A DNA stretch of 64,000 nucleotides from Bacillus sp. AFS088145 (GTDB lineage: Bacteria > Bacillota > Bacilli > Bacillales > Bacillaceae_G). The notes beneath the pieces are model-generated. The model was not told the origin of the DNA. It was given only the letters and a program-made list of their open reading frames with translations, and did no database searches. The translations under genes and the position numbers were made by a program. The DNA lies in assembly GCF_002564465.1 (NCBI RefSeq), contig NZ_NUUX01000008.1, positions 225,953 to 289,952 on the forward strand. The letters are read 5' to 3'. Shown here one piece after another: positions 56,480 through 64,000 of this stretch; positions within the stretch are counted from its first letter, which is position 1, and each line of letters starts with the position of its first letter.

Positions 56480-56749
56480 CTACATTTTAATTTTATCACC
56501 AGGAGCACCATTTTTAGCTTTTTGCATGACTCTGTATGCAGAATAGCCAGATATCTCCTCTAACTCATTACATAATTTTTTTTCTTCTGCAATACTAGGT
56601 ACAATTGATTTAAACTTTTTGTATGTAGCCATTAACACTTCACGATCTATTCCCTTTTCATATGCTTTTTCTACTGATGTGTAGAACTGTATTACTTCGA
56701 TTGTCTCATCTGTTGTCCAATCATATGAAATTGGGTATTGGTAATCCAT
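56480..56749 (-). CDS. yktA: UPF0223 family protein YktA
   Basis: 89-aa protein of the UPF0223 family: YQYPISYDWTTDETIEVIQFYTSVEKAYEKGI, then FKSIVPSIAEEKKLCNEL and YSAYRVMQKAK. All-helical by composition; the function is unknown. The order yktA-yktB is as in B. subtilis. Confidence 0.92.
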   Translation of the reverse strand: MDYQYPISYDWTTDETIEVIQFYTSVEKAYEKGIDREVLMATYKKFKSIVPSIAEEKKLCNELEEISGYSAYRVMQKAKNGAPGDKIKM

Positions 56750-56875
56750 TTACTTCACTCCTACTATTTTCTAATTAATTCCATTTTAACACATTTTTTA
56801 AATTCCATTCTTATTTTAAAAATTGATATAATTTCATTCAGATGAATAAAATTTCATAACTTTATAATATTTTTC

Positions 56876-56904
56876 TATACAGAAAATTCATAGAATGATA
56901 TAAT
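56876..56904 (+). promoter_or_regulatory. Possible SigA promoter of speA
   Basis: TATACA and TATAAT (56899-56904) are 17 bases apart, about 120 bases before the start. The leader between contains GTAAACA/TGTTTAC inverted arms near 56951-56972 that could be an operator or hairpin. Confidence 0.4.
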
Positions 56905-57025
56905 CTTTTTGTTTTTCAAATGAAGGTAAGACAGTTTATAACTTAATGAGAGTAAACAGTTAAATTGTTTACAAACATATCACTTCCGAAAAACACTATT
57001 ATTCATTAAATGGGGTGTATGTTAA

Positions 57026-58477
57026 ATGAAACAAATTGAAACGCCGTTATTTTCTTCTTTATTAGAACATGCAAAGAAGAACCCTATTCAATTTCATATT
57101 CCAGGACATAAAAAAGGAAATGGAATGGATCCAACATTTAGAGAGTTTATTGGTGATAATGCATTATCGATCGATTTAATCAACATTGCTCCTTTAGATG
57201 ATCTACATCATCCAAAAGGTAAAATAAAACAAGCACAAGATCTTGCAGCAAAAGCTTTTGATGCAGACCACACATTCTTTTCAGTTCAAGGCACAAGTGG
57301 AGCGATCATGACAATGGTAATGAGCGTTTGTGGACCTGGCGATAAAATTATCGTTCCAAGAAATGTTCATAAATCTGTTTTATCTGCAATCATTTTCTCA
57401 GGCGCTACACCAATTTTTGTTCATCCTGAAATTGATAGTGAATTGGGTATTTCACATGGTATTACGACAAATGCAGTGAAAGAGGCCATTTTAAATAATC
57501 CTGATGCAAAAGCAGTATTAGTCATTAATCCTACATACTTTGGATTTGTAGCAGATTTAAAAAGCATTGTTGAATTAGCACATTCACATGGCTTAGCCGT
57601 ATTAGTTGACGAAGCGCATGGTGTACATATTCATTTCCATAACGAATTACCGATCTCTGCGATGCAAGCGGGGGCTGACATGGCCGCTACGAGCGTACAT
57701 AAGCTTGGTGGCTCTATGACTCAAAGTTCCATTTTAAATGTAAGAGAAGGCATTGTGAATGTCCACAGAGTACAATCTGTACTAAGTATGCTAACAACTA
57801 CTTCAACATCTTATTTATTGCTTGCTTCACTAGATGTTGCAAGAAAGAGATTAGCAACTGTTGGTGAAGAATTACTTACGAATACTATTAGATTAGCAAA
57901 TAACGCACGTAATAAAATTAATTCAATCAATGGTTTATATTGCCCTGGTTATGATTTAGTTGGTAAAGAGGCTACATTCAACTTTGATCCTACCAAAATA
58001 TTAATCAGTGTAAAAAAACTTGGTATAACGGGCCATGATGTTGAAGTTTGGTTAAGAGAGCGATTTAATATTGAAGTTGAAATGTCTGATTTATATAATG
58101 TTCTTTGCATTTTAACACCAGGTGATAGTGAAGAAGACATTCAGCAGTTAATTCATGCACTTGAAGTATTAGTAACTGAATTTGACATCTCGGAGCACAA
58201 TACAAATTTAAACGTTGAGATCCCAACGATTCCAAATTTAGCAGTCTCTCCTAGGGATGCATTTTACTCCGAAACAGAATCTGTTCCACTTGAGGATTCT
58301 GTCGGTAGAATTATTGCTGAATTTGTAATGGTTTATCCACCTGGAATTCCTATCTTTTTACCTGGTGAAGAAATTACACTTGAAAATCTAGTTTATATTA
58401 AAAAGAATATTGAAGCAGGATTACCTGTTCAAGGCCCAGAAGACGAAGAATTATTAACATTAAAAGTATTAAAATAA
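57026..58477 (+). CDS. speA: Arginine decarboxylase SpeA (aspartate aminotransferase-fold, Orn/Lys/Arg decarboxylase family)
   Basis: PLP enzyme that makes agmatine, the first step of Bacillus polyamine synthesis. HIPGHKKGNGMDP opens the N-terminal domain, SVQGTSGAIMTMVM is the cofactor-phosphate region, VLVDEAHGVH carries the PLP-binding Asp, and the Schiff-base Lys is K226 in SVHKLGGS. The 483 aa and many segments match B. subtilis SpeA closely. Homologues act on lysine or ornithine as well; the arginine assignment rests on that match. TGGGGTG precedes the ATG. Confidence 0.93.
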   Translation: MKQIETPLFSSLLEHAKKNPIQFHIPGHKKGNGMDPTFREFIGDNALSIDLINIAPLDDLHHPKGKIKQAQDLAAKAFDADHTFFSVQGTSGAIMTMVMSVCGPGDKIIVPRNVHKSVLSAIIFSGATPIFVHPEIDSELGISHGITTNAVKEAILNNPDAKAVLVINPTYFGFVADLKSIVELAHSHGLAVLVDEAHGVHIHFHNELPISAMQAGADMAATSVHKLGGSMTQSSILNVREGIVNVHRVQSVLSMLTTTSTSYLLLASLDVARKRLATVGEELLTNTIRLANNARNKINSINGLYCPGYDLVGKEATFNFDPTKILISVKKLGITGHDVEVWLRERFNIEVEMSDLYNVLCILTPGDSEEDIQQLIHALEVLVTEFDISEHNTNLNVEIPTIPNLAVSPRDAFYSETESVPLEDSVGRIIAEFVMVYPPGIPIFLPGEEITLENLVYIKKNIEAGLPVQGPEDEELLTLKVLK

Positions 58478-58494
58478 TTAAAGTTTTATAAAAA

Positions 58495-58523
58495 GAAACT
58501 AGGAAATGAATCCTAGTTTTTTT
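58495..58523 (+). terminator. Intrinsic terminator of speA
   Basis: AAACTAGG and CCTAGTTT pair over an 8-base loop, followed by T5. Confidence 0.88.
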
Positions 58524-58623
58524 GTATTCAAAATCACATCTAAATTATGTAGGCATATGATAGGTAAGGTAATTATATTGATTTCGCACGAAAAAATTGT
58601 TTTTATGTAAGGATGTGGACTCA

Positions 58624-59457
58624 TTGATAGTCGTGAATAATAAAATTGTTCATGCTTCATTAAAAAATAGCGAAGATTCGAATAATAAACTTTATCAAGA
58701 AATATTGTCTAGTTTAACAAACAGTAAAAAGTCTCATATTTATAAATCGGACCGTGAATTATCTTTTGATTTGACAATTAGAACATATGTACTTCAGGCT
58801 TCTAAAGATTTATTAACAAGTGGCATGCAATTTAGGGTTTTTAGAAGAGCATATTGTAATCCTATGTTTTGGATTCGCACACCAATGGGTGGATTTAGAC
58901 TTAGGCCAGGCATAAGAACTTCCATGGGAATTTATGATATTTTTCGCAACGGACAATTTTATGCAACAGAATGTGCAACTGCAATCATAATGGTATTTTA
59001 TAAAGCCCTGCTAGATCTTTTGGGCTATGAAATTTTTGATCAACTATTCGATAATGGCATATACTTATACACTTGGAATTACGACCCAAAATTAGCTATT
59101 TTAACGTCTGAAGTTGATCGTCCAGCTCCTGGTGACGTTGTTTATATAAAAAATCCTGAAGTTGACCCAATGACTCCAGAATGGCAAGGAGAAAACACTG
59201 TTTCCATGGGAAGTAATTATTATTATGGTCATGGTATCGGAATCCGTTCATTACCAGAGATTATTTACCATTTAAATATGCATAGATATCCTTTTGCGAT
59301 GGTTTCTGCCTTTTTAACAAATTTAAATACTAGAATTGATTCGAACGAAATGGCTCAATATTTAAAAGATCATTCAAAATTAATACCAGTTACAACGAGT
59401 GAAGCTTCATCCGCCGTTATAACTGCAAGAATTGGAGATCAAACTCAAATTGCATAA
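58624..59457 (+). CDS. tgl: Protein-glutamine gamma-glutamyltransferase (spore coat transglutaminase)
   Basis: Sporulation transglutaminase that cross-links coat proteins through epsilon-(gamma-glutamyl)lysine bonds. The catalytic Cys is in FYATECATAI (residue 117 from this start; Cys116 in B. subtilis), with NPEVDPMTPEWQGENTV and GHGIGI as family motifs. The start is TTG at 58624 after AAGGATGTGG, giving 277 aa; the open frame extends nine codons upstream. At about 30 residues longer than the B. subtilis enzyme it has an extended C-terminus. No upstream promoter of SigK type could be shown. Confidence 0.9.
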   Translation: MIVVNNKIVHASLKNSEDSNNKLYQEILSSLTNSKKSHIYKSDRELSFDLTIRTYVLQASKDLLTSGMQFRVFRRAYCNPMFWIRTPMGGFRLRPGIRTSMGIYDIFRNGQFYATECATAIIMVFYKALLDLLGYEIFDQLFDNGIYLYTWNYDPKLAILTSEVDRPAPGDVVYIKNPEVDPMTPEWQGENTVSMGSNYYYGHGIGIRSLPEIIYHLNMHRYPFAMVSAFLTNLNTRIDSNEMAQYLKDHSKLIPVTTSEASSAVITARIGDQTQIA

Positions 59458-59533
59458 AAAGATAAGTGGGTGATTCTTAATGGGGTCTCCCTTTTTTGTG
59501 TGTTAATTAAAATATTCTTACCCTTAAAGCAAA

Positions 59534-59572
59534 ACATAAAAAAACCACAAGGAAAAACGATCCCCTTGTGGA
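59534..59572 (-). terminator. Terminator of the SR1-like RNA
   Basis: CCACAAGG pairs with CCTTGTGG across an 11-base loop; a T7 run follows on the minus strand. Confidence 0.85.
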
Positions 59573-59793
59573 ATTTCTCATTTATAGATGTCTATAGTTA
59601 CTCTATTAGACCTTATGTTTTAATTAATTATAATTAGCAAACTTCATTATCAGTTGGTTCACAATCTTCACAGTTTTTAACGTAAAGAGTTGTTACTTTT
59701 TCATCCTCGAAATGACCTACTGTTTTTTCACAACATTTACATACGAACGTCCCCATATTTGTAACCCCTTTCATAATGTTGTATCAATTAACT
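59537..59793 (-). ncRNA. SR1-like dual-function small RNA
   Basis: A transcription unit with a strong promoter (59800-59828), a small coding frame (SR1P-like) and a terminator (59534-59572). B. subtilis SR1, between pdhD and speA, is a glycolysis-regulated RNA that base-pairs with ahrC mRNA and encodes the peptide SR1P. Position and the encoded peptide support homology; the predicted length of about 257 bases is longer than the 205 of B. subtilis SR1. The antisense function here is inferred. Confidence 0.75.
59634..59756 (-). CDS. GapA-binding peptide SR1P-like
   Basis: A 40-codon gene: MGTFVCKCCEKTVGHFEDEK then VTTLYVKNCEDCEPTDNEVC. B. subtilis SR1P (39 aa) has the same framework: MGT-V-C-x2-C, HYFEDEKVTTLYG and a second Cys pair. 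In B. subtilis the peptide binds glyceraldehyde-3-phosphate dehydrogenase GapA. Here the first Cys cluster is CKCC and the second is CEDC, with a Cys at the very end. GAAAGGGG precedes the ATG. Likely metal-binding by the two Cys clusters is inferred. Confidence 0.88.
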   Translation of the reverse strand: MGTFVCKCCEKTVGHFEDEKVTTLYVKNCEDCEPTDNEVC

Positions 59794-59799
59794 AACTTC

Positions 59800-59828
59800 A
59801 TTATAATGTGTTATACTTATTTACGCAA
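59800..59828 (-). promoter_or_regulatory. SigA promoter of the SR1-like RNA
   Basis: On the minus strand TTGCGT (59828-59823) and TATAAT (59805-59800) are 17 bases apart, a near-consensus promoter. Confidence 0.88.
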
Positions 59829-59846
59829 GTGGTAAATAAGTATAAC
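59810..59846. promoter_or_regulatory. Perfect 15-base inverted repeat overlapping the SR1 -35 box
   Basis: GTTATACTTATTTAC (59810-59824) and GTAAATAAGTATAAC (59832-59846) are perfect inverted copies with a 7-base centre. It covers the promoter -35 region and spacer, the place for a repressor operator. In B. subtilis SR1 is repressed by CcpN at glucose; whether this is a CcpN site is not known. Confidence 0.8.
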
Positions 59847-59921
59847 TCAAATCATCTAATACTAGATTATTCAAGGGGTTTTATAAGGTGAATGCGAATT
59901 AATTAGTATAACACATTTTTT

Positions 59922-60215
59922 TCATTCATAGCTCTCTTCTATACTTGGTAACGGTAGCCAGTCAGCTAAATATTCTGCGAGTTCCATTGCCTCTTCCTCA
60001 CTTTTTAGTTTACATAAAAATTTCAACTGATTTGGAAATGAAACATCCTGTCGATCTAATACAATGCATTGTCTAGATTGCATGCAGATGACGAGTGGCT
60101 TTCCAAAGAACATATTCGTATATACAATACCAATATCGTATCTTGTATCGTTCGTAACGAAGCCTACAAATCGGACTCTTACATTTTCGTGATCATCATA
60201 TAATTTTTCAAACAT
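59922..60215 (-). CDS. DUF3055 family protein
   Basis: 97-aa protein beginning MFEKLYDDHENVRVRFVGFVTNDTRYDIG, with VYTNMFFGKPLVICMQSRQ and an acidic end. This matches DUF3055, a small Bacillus family of unknown function that commonly accompanies pdhD. The ATG at 60215 is preferred over an in-frame GTG that overlaps the GGAGGAG ribosome binding site. Confidence 0.87.
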   Translation of the reverse strand: MFEKLYDDHENVRVRFVGFVTNDTRYDIGIVYTNMFFGKPLVICMQSRQCIVLDRQDVSFPNQLKFLCKLKSEEEAMELAEYLADWLPLPSIEESYE

Positions 60216-60289
60216 TGTTTCACCCACTCCTCCGTTTTAGTATTGTAAGTTAATACATATGAAGAAAAAACTAAATTCATACCGAATAC

Positions 60290-60319
60290 TTGTCTAAAAA
60301 TTTGAAATAATGTTATGAT
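60290..60319 (+). promoter_or_regulatory. SigA promoter of the DUF1885 gene
   Basis: TTGTCT (60290-60295) and TATGAT (60314-60319) lie 18 bases apart, about 55 bases before the start codon. Confidence 0.6.
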
Positions 60320-60375
60320 AAAAAAGATTAAAAGTGATGTTTTTCATAAAAACATCTTAGGGGGAAAATTTAAAA

Positions 60376-60771
60376 ATGGTTCAACAAGCTACCATTCAAT
60401 TAGTGGATAAATCAAAATACCAAGAAGCAAATTTAGATTTAATAAATAATTTAATAAATGAATACATACAATCTTCAACTAAGATCGGTCAACAAGTTGA
60501 CTGGAATTATGAAAGGGTTTCCTTTCCTTACTCTATTTCAAATAAAAAATTAGATGACCAAGATGCACTTTATTTACAGAGCGATGATTCTCGTTATAAA
60601 CATTTTGTTGTTTCAATTCAGGATGATAAAAATATCGTGATTACTCTGTTACCAAACTCAACTTATGGTGATAAAGGAAAAGCAAATGAGCTATGTAGAT
60701 ATTTAGCTCAAAAAATTGAAGCAAAGCTTGAATTATTTAACAATCGAATCATGTATTTTTACAAACGATAA
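60376..60771 (+). CDS. DUF1885 family protein
   Basis: 131-aa soluble protein: ATIQLVDKSKYQEANLDLINNLINEYIQSSTKIGQQVDWNYE (as early helix and strand), LLPNSTYGDKGKANELCRYLAQKIEAKLELFNNRIMYFY at the end. It matches DUF1885, of which at least one Geobacillus member has a solved structure but no assigned function. AGGGGGAA precedes the ATG. Confidence 0.88.
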   Translation: MVQQATIQLVDKSKYQEANLDLINNLINEYIQSSTKIGQQVDWNYERVSFPYSISNKKLDDQDALYLQSDDSRYKHFVVSIQDDKNIVITLLPNSTYGDKGKANELCRYLAQKIEAKLELFNNRIMYFYKR

Positions 60772-60773
60772 TT

Positions 60774-61013
60774 TTAAAATAAATTTACGATCGCCTGACA
60801 AAAGAAAAATATCGAAGCATAAAAGCAAGTAATAATAATACTTGCTTTCCTTGTGTTTCCAACGTATTTTGCAATTAAATAAAGCTGGTAAAAGAATACT
60901 AGAAACAATATGACTTTAGAATATAATTGATCCCTTTTCGACAAGAATAAAACAAATGAAAATCCTACCCAAAATAGTTGATGAATCGTTAATACTATTA
61001 ATTGTTTTCGCAT
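60774..61013 (-). CDS. Hypothetical small membrane protein (79 aa)
   Basis: Three hydrophobic helices (about residues 5-25, 34-50 and 57-77), basic loop residues and the end FFCQAIVNLF. GGTGGGAG precedes the ATG at 61013; the frame extends five codons further up. It converges end to end (2 bases apart) with the DUF1885 gene. No function can be given. Confidence 0.65.
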   Translation of the reverse strand: MRKQLIVLTIHQLFWVGFSFVLFLSKRDQLYSKVILFLVFFYQLYLIAKYVGNTRKASIIITCFYASIFFFCQAIVNLF

Positions 61014-61090
61014 CAATACTCCCACCATTCAATCATCAAATACTAGAAAGTTTGTTTTTTAAACGTTATGCGAGACATGCCTTAATCATG

Positions 61091-61120
61091 CAAAAAAACC
61101 TCCTAACAAATAGGAGGTTA
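61091..61120 (-). terminator. Second terminator downstream of pdhD
   Basis: AACCTCCTA and TAGGAGGTT pair over a 5-base loop; seven T follow on the minus strand. The stem has the same sequence as the first terminator at 61229, with 108 bases between. Confidence 0.8.
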
Positions 61121-61228
61121 AGACAGTCGTTTTTTTCGATATTTTGCCATCGTATTGCGCTTAATGCATCTAAATTTAACAAACTACTTTAAGCTTTAAA
61201 TTAAGCGTTTTAAATGAATATGAACAGT

Positions 61229-61260
61229 AAAAACCTCCTATAAATTATAGGAGGTTTTTT
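61229..61260 (-). terminator. First terminator of the pdh operon
   Basis: AAACCTCCTATAA and TTATAGGAGGTTT pair nearly perfectly, and T5 follows on the minus strand; it begins 6 bases after the pdhD stop. Confidence 0.88.
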
Positions 61261-61265
61261 AGAAA

Positions 61266-62678
61266 TTATTTTAAAACGTGGATTGGATGACCCATCGCTA
61301 ATTCTGCAGCTTCCATTGAGATTTCACCTAATGTTGGGTGAGCATGAATTGTTTGAGCAATATCCTCAACGCTCATGCAAGCTTCAATTGCAAGACCAAG
61401 CTCAGAAATGATATCTGATGCATTTACACCTGCAACTTGAGCACCAACTAGTACTCCATCTTCTTTACGAGAAACTAATTGTACGAATCCATCAGTTGAA
61501 TTTAGAGATAATGCGCGACCATTTCCACCGAATGGGAATTTTGCTACACTAACAGCTAATCCTTCTTCATCTGCTTGTTTTTTAGTATAACCAACAGTTG
61601 CTAATTCTGGATCAGTGAATACTACTGCAGGGATTGCTAAGTATTCGATTTGACTTGACATACCACTGATTGCCTCAGCAGCAACTTTACCTTCATAAGA
61701 AGCTTTGTGTGCTAATGGAGGACCAGCAATTACATCACCAATTGCGTAAATATTATTAATTGTTGTACGAGCTTGTTTATCAGTAGTAATAACACCACGT
61801 TCGTTAATTTCAACGCCAACATTTTCTAAGCCCATGTCACGAGAGTTCGGGAAACGTCCAACTGTTACTAATACGTAATCAGCTTCGATTTCTTTCATTT
61901 CGCCATTTGTTTCGAATTTAACTGTAACGCCATCTGCAGTTTCTTCAACGCCTTTACCGAAAGCTTTTGTTTCGATATCAACATTACCTTTTTTCTTTAA
62001 TCCACGTTTAACAATTGAACTCATAGATTTTTCAAAACCATTTAAGATTTCGTCACCAGCTTCAAGAATTGTTACGTGTGTACCAAAGTTAGCATAAGCA
62101 GTACCTAATTCCATACCAATATAGCCGCCACCAATAACAACTAATTTTTTTGGAATTTCAGGTAAGTTTAATGCACCTGTTGAATCGATTACACGGTTGC
62201 TCCATTTGAAACCAGGGATTTCTATTGGAGTTGAACCTGTTGCGATGATTGCATTGTTAAAAGTATAAGTTTGAGCTGATTCTTCAGTAATTACACGAAG
62301 AGTATTAGCATCATTAAAGTAAGCTTCACCTTTAATAACTTCAACTTTGTTTCCTTTTAATAAACCAGCTACACCGCCAGTTAATTTATTAACTACACTG
62401 CTTTTCCAAGCTTGAACTTTTGTAAAATCAACTTTTACATTTTCTGCTGTAATACCGATGTCTTCAGAATGCTTAGCTGTTTCATAACGGTGACCAGCTG
62501 TAATTAATGCTTTTGAAGGAATACAACCTACGTTTAAACAAACCCCACCAAGATTACCTTTTTCAATAACAGCAACTTTTTGTCCAAGTTGTGCTGCACG
62601 AATTGCTGCAACATAACCACCAGGACCGGCACCGATAACGACCGTATCTAGTTCAATTGCAAAATCTCCTACTACCAT
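61266..62678 (-). CDS. pdhD: Dihydrolipoyl dehydrogenase (pyruvate dehydrogenase E3)
   Basis: 470-aa FAD flavoprotein that reoxidises lipoamide with NAD. FAD-binding [15 protein letters not shown] (near residue 16), the redox disulfide [15 protein letters not shown] (Cys47 and Cys52), NAD-binding [14 protein letters not shown] (near 183), FAD motif [18 protein letters not shown] (near 315) and the C-terminal IHAHPTLGE with the active-site His. It follows pdhC by five bases and ends at a terminator pair. The start ATG gives a normal length. Confidence 0.97.
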   Translation of the reverse strand: MVVGDFAIELDTVVIGAGPGGYVAAIRAAQLGQKVAVIEKGNLGGVCLNVGCIPSKALITAGHRYETAKHSEDIGITAENVKVDFTKVQAWKSSVVNKLTGGVAGLLKGNKVEVIKGEAYFNDANTLRVITEESAQTYTFNNAIIATGSTPIEIPGFKWSNRVIDSTGALNLPEIPKKLVVIGGGYIGMELGTAYANFGTHVTILEAGDEILNGFEKSMSSIVKRGLKKKGNVDIETKAFGKGVEETADGVTVKFETNGEMKEIEADYVLVTVGRFPNSRDMGLENVGVEINERGVITTDKQARTTINNIYAIGDVIAGPPLAHKASYEGKVAAEAISGMSSQIEYLAIPAVVFTDPELATVGYTKKQADEEGLAVSVAKFPFGGNGRALSLNSTDGFVQLVSRKEDGVLVGAQVAGVNASDIISELGLAIEACMSVEDIAQTIHAHPTLGEISMEAAELAMGHPIHVLK

Positions 62679-62683
62679 GTATC

Positions 62684-64000
62684 TTACGCCTCCATTAATA
62701 ATAATTCTGGATCATTTAATAATCGTTTAATATGGTTTAATGCGTTTTGAGCAGTTGCACCATCGATAATACGGTGGTCAAAGCTTAATGATAACGCTAA
62801 TACTGGAGCAACAACGATTTCTCCATTTAATACTACTGGTTTTTCAGCAATACGACCAATACCTAAGATCGCTACTTCAGGGTGGTTAATTACTGGAGTA
62901 AACCATTGTCCACCAGCTGAACCGATATTTGTGATTGTGCATGTAGCACCTTTCATTTCTGCAGGAGCTAATTTACCATCACGAGCTTTAGTAGCTAATT
63001 CATTAATTTCAGCTGAAATTGAGAAGATAGCTTTACGATCAGCATCTTTAACAACTGGTACTAATAAACCTTTATCAGTATCTGCAGCAATACCAATGTT
63101 ATAGTAATGTTTGTGTACGATTTCGCTAGTAGCATCATCGATTGATGTATTTAAAGCTGGGAATTTACGTAATGCAGAAGTTAAAGCTTTAACAACATAA
63201 GGTAAGAACGTTAATTTGATACCTTGTGCAGCTGCAACTTCTTTATATTTTTTACGGCTAGCAACTAGTTTCGTTACATCTATCTCATCCATTAATGTTA
63301 CGTGAGGAGCAGTATGTTTAGAGTTAACCATTGCTTTAGCGATTGCTTTACGAATTCCACTCATTTTTTCACGAGTTTCAGGATATGCTCCTTCTGGAAT
63401 TGGCATTGCTTTAGGAGCTTCTTGTGTTGGCGCTTCTGTTACAACTTCAACAGCAACTTCTGTTTGTGCTGCAGCAGTTGGTGCTACTCCACCTAATAAG
63501 AATGCATCTACGTCTTGTTTTGTTACACGGCCATTTTTACCAGAACCTGGTACAATACGTAAATCTACGTTTTTCTCACGAGCGTATTTACGTACAGATG
63601 GCATTGCAATTACATGAGCTTTTGGTTCAATTGCAGCAACAGGTGATAGAGGTGCAGCATCTGTTTTTGGTTCACTTTGCTCATAAGATTCTTGTACTTT
63701 TGCTTGAACTGCTTCAGCAGCTTCTGGTACTGGAGTTGTAGTTGGAGCTTCTTCTGCATGTTGTCCTTTGAAGCTAATGTTTTCATATCCAGGTGCATCT
63801 AAGCGTACTAAAACGTCACCAACAACTGCAACTGTTCCTTCTGCAACTAATACTTCTAATACTTTCCCTTTTACAGGTGATGGAATTTCTACTACTGATT
63901 TATCGTTTTGAACTTCACAAATGATATCATCTTCATTTACTTCGTCGCCTGCTTTAATAAACCATTTTACAATTTCACCTTCGTGAATTCCTTCACCGAT
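62684..64000 (-). CDS. pdhC: Dihydrolipoamide acetyltransferase (pyruvate dehydrogenase E2), 5' end cut by window
   Basis: 438 codons are visible, beginning within the lipoyl domain; the start lies past 64000. The lipoyl lysine is in [10 protein letters not shown] (near codon 39 of the visible part). A linker rich in Ala, Gln, Pro and Glu follows (about 75-130), then a peripheral subunit-binding domain ([20 protein letters not shown]...) and the catalytic domain with [12 protein letters not shown] and the active-site His-Asp in [11 protein letters not shown]. Open frames that start at the internal ATG of 63604 are truncated readings of this gene. Confidence 0.96.
   Translation of the reverse strand: MGEGIHEGEIVKWFIKAGDEVNEDDIICEVQNDKSVVEIPSPVKGKVLEVLVAEGTVAVVGDVLVRLDAPGYENISFKGQHAEEAPTTTPVPEAAEAVQAKVQESYEQSEPKTDAAPLSPVAAIEPKAHVIAMPSVRKYAREKNVDLRIVPGSGKNGRVTKQDVDAFLLGGVAPTAAAQTEVAVEVVTEAPTQEAPKAMPIPEGAYPETREKMSGIRKAIAKAMVNSKHTAPHVTLMDEIDVTKLVASRKKYKEVAAAQGIKLTFLPYVVKALTSALRKFPALNTSIDDATSEIVHKHYYNIGIAADTDKGLLVPVVKDADRKAIFSISAEINELATKARDGKLAPAEMKGATCTITNIGSAGGQWFTPVINHPEVAILGIGRIAEKPVVLNGEIVVAPVLALSLSFDHRIIDGATAQNALNHIKRLLNDPELLLMEA

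Noticed and set aside
61130-61180. Ten-codon frame MAKYRKKRLS before the second pdh terminator (minus strand)
   Set aside because: No ribosome binding site is visible and ten codons are too few to support without conservation data.
63302-63741. Plus-strand and alternate minus-strand frames over pdhC
   Set aside because: They are shadows of the low-complexity E2 linker; the true E2 frame is open to the window edge.

Overview
This window is chromosomal DNA from an AT-rich, endospore-forming Bacillaceae bacterium. Gene content and order match the Bacillus subtilis segment that runs pdhCD - speA - ykt - yla - ftsW - pycA - cta - ylb - bshC - mraZ - dcw, read here from the right end to the left on the minus strand. 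Sporulation markers (spoVD, gerR/ylbO, ylbJ, tgl, a csfG-like RNA), bacillithiol synthesis (bshC) and a caa3 oxidase all fit an aerobic spore former. No rRNA or tRNA gene, CRISPR array, transposase or prophage was seen.

Layout. 1-7.9 kb is the start of the division and cell-wall (dcw) cluster, in the order mraZ-rsmH-ftsL-pbpB-spoVD-murE-mraY; mraY is cut by the window edge, and a phased array of GTGG boxes precedes mraZ. 8.1-26.3 kb is the bshC/panE/ylb block, with coaD, rsmD, rpmF and the csfG-like RNA. It contains a 123-bp tandem repeat array (about 14.1-14.6 kb) and a non-ATG start for tmcAL. ctaG and a DUF420 (CtaM-like) gene follow at 25.8-27.2 kb. 27.5-35.6 kb is an accessory block separating ctaG from ctaBCDEF: an orphan EutH-like permease with an M24 peptidase behind a consensus sigma-54 promoter, their probable activator, a divergent AraC/EamA pair, and a few orphan or decayed small genes. 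35.8-42 kb carries ctaF-E-D-C-B and the divergent ctaA (caa3 oxidase and heme A synthesis). 42.1-54 kb carries pyc, ftsW, ylaN, phoH, ylaL, ylaI, ylaH, typA and ylaF, with a GC-rich palindromic repeat at 50.6 kb. 54.2-64 kb carries yktC, yktB, yktA, speA, tgl, the SR1/SR1P locus, DUF3055 and DUF1885 genes, pdhD and the start-truncated pdhC.

How it works together. The left end makes lipid-linked peptidoglycan precursors and the septal transpeptidases. The cta genes build, metallate and supply heme A to the terminal oxidase. pdhCD and pyc feed acetyl-CoA and oxaloacetate to the TCA cycle. coaD and panE serve CoA synthesis. speA starts polyamine synthesis. The accessory block looks like a self-contained, inducible uptake and hydrolysis module of unknown substrate. 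Most start sites were moved from the longest open frame to an internal start with a good ribosome binding site; each case is stated in its entry.
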